Assembly: GCA_964035575.1 (NCBI GenBank)
Contig: OZ037891.1
Span: 868,001 to 932,000, forward strand
Direction of reading: 5' to 3'
DNA length: 64,000 nucleotides
Origin: Rhynchopus sp. YZ270_cl-10
Taxonomy: Eukaryota; Euglenozoa; Diplonemea; Diplonemida; Diplonemidae
The notes under the pieces were generated by a model that was given only the letters and a program-made list of their open reading frames with translations, had not been told where the DNA came from and ran no database searches. The position numbers and the translations under genes were made by a program. The number at the start of each line of letters is the position of its first letter. The first letter of the stretch is position 1. Below, in pieces: positions 63,703-64,000 of this stretch.

Positions 63703-64000
63703 ATGACCTCGCTGCAACAGTCTCTGAAGCAGTTGGACGAGGCATGCCAAAGCAACGCCACACCTGCCGCTCTTGACGCCTGTGCCGCGCACGCCGAGGC
63801 TGCCATCGCAAGCGTTCCACACGACATCCCACGCAGCCTGCGCCGTGACATGAAGGCACACCTCACATCGCTGTGGGCATCGTTCAGCAAGCTCCCCGAC
63901 ACGGTGCCCTCCGAGCTCAAGGCACGTCTGCGTGAGGTCTCCTCCAGAGCGCTTGTTGCTGTGCTGGGGAGCAGCCCGACAGCACCCCTGCAGGCCGAGC
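63703..64000 (+). CDS. Helical-repeat protein, copy 2 (cut by window end)
   Basis: From the ATG at 63703 to the window end, all 298 bases match 62334-62631. The sequence upstream of the ATG differs from that of copy 1. The protein starts MTSLQQSLKQLDEACQSNAT. The rest lies outside the window, so it cannot be said whether this copy is longer than copy 1. Confidence 0.85.
   Translation, partial: MTSLQQSLKQLDEACQSNATPAALDACAAHAEAAIASVPHDIPRSLRRDMKAHLTSLWASFSKLPDTVPSELKARLREVSSRALVAVLGSSPTAPLQAE

Overview
This is eukaryotic nuclear DNA, most likely from a unicellular protist with a repeat-rich genome. The genes have spliceosomal introns with a strong GTATG(T/C) 5' splice site and a pyrimidine-rich tract ending in CAG. 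These introns range from 43 nt to about 1 kb. Gene content (Dictyostelium-type P2X channel, MAPKKK-like kinase, RELCH, TMEM230/DUF872, kelch protein, NDUFAF7/MidA-like protein) and an APE-RT-RNase H LINE fit a free-living protist. All twelve recognisable host genes lie on the + strand. Long-ORF coding capacity on the - strand comes from transposons, plus a few degraded patches. That one-strand layout, with homopolymer-rich spacers, recalls organisms with directional gene clusters such as euglenozoans, but I cannot fix the taxon from sequence alone.

Layout. 1-3427: 3' part of a gene for a protein made of about 37-residue DHFRTSKQ repeats. 3428-9105: T-rich spacer with short repeats and a non-autonomous hAT element. 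9106-11622: MAPKKK-like kinase with a C-terminal membrane anchor. 11623-22380: mostly spacer, holding a 1-kb terminal-inverted-repeat element and a 1.4-kb satellite made of 7-mer, 5-mer and 9-mer arrays. 22381-24363: MidA/NDUFAF7-like protein. 24578-25666: Q/P-rich unknown. 26031-29590: apparently whole hAT-like transposon on the - strand. 29913-31580: helical unknown. 33277-34120: TMEM230-like membrane protein. 34504-37143: RELCH. 39608-42482: kelch protein. 42483-46992: cluster of foldback and TIR elements. 46993-47691: possible mitochondrial thioredoxin-fold protein. 48492-50711: P2X receptor with a 1-kb intron holding antisense coding-like sequence. 51923-58398: apparently whole LINE on the - strand. 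60140-61979: coiled-coil/disordered protein. 62334-63440 and 63703 onward: tandem copies of a helical-repeat gene, identical over the 298 bp that can be compared.

The most unusual signal is in the spacers and introns. Several families of short (30-70 nt) elements recur there, predominantly in one orientation. Some fold into hairpins whose loops or tails are conserved while stem pairs change in a compensating way. These are the best candidates for an undescribed system, either structured RNA/processing signals or hairpin SINE/MITE-like elements. The genes do not form an obvious pathway, although RELCH and TMEM230, both linked to Rab-dependent membrane traffic in animals, sit next to each other.
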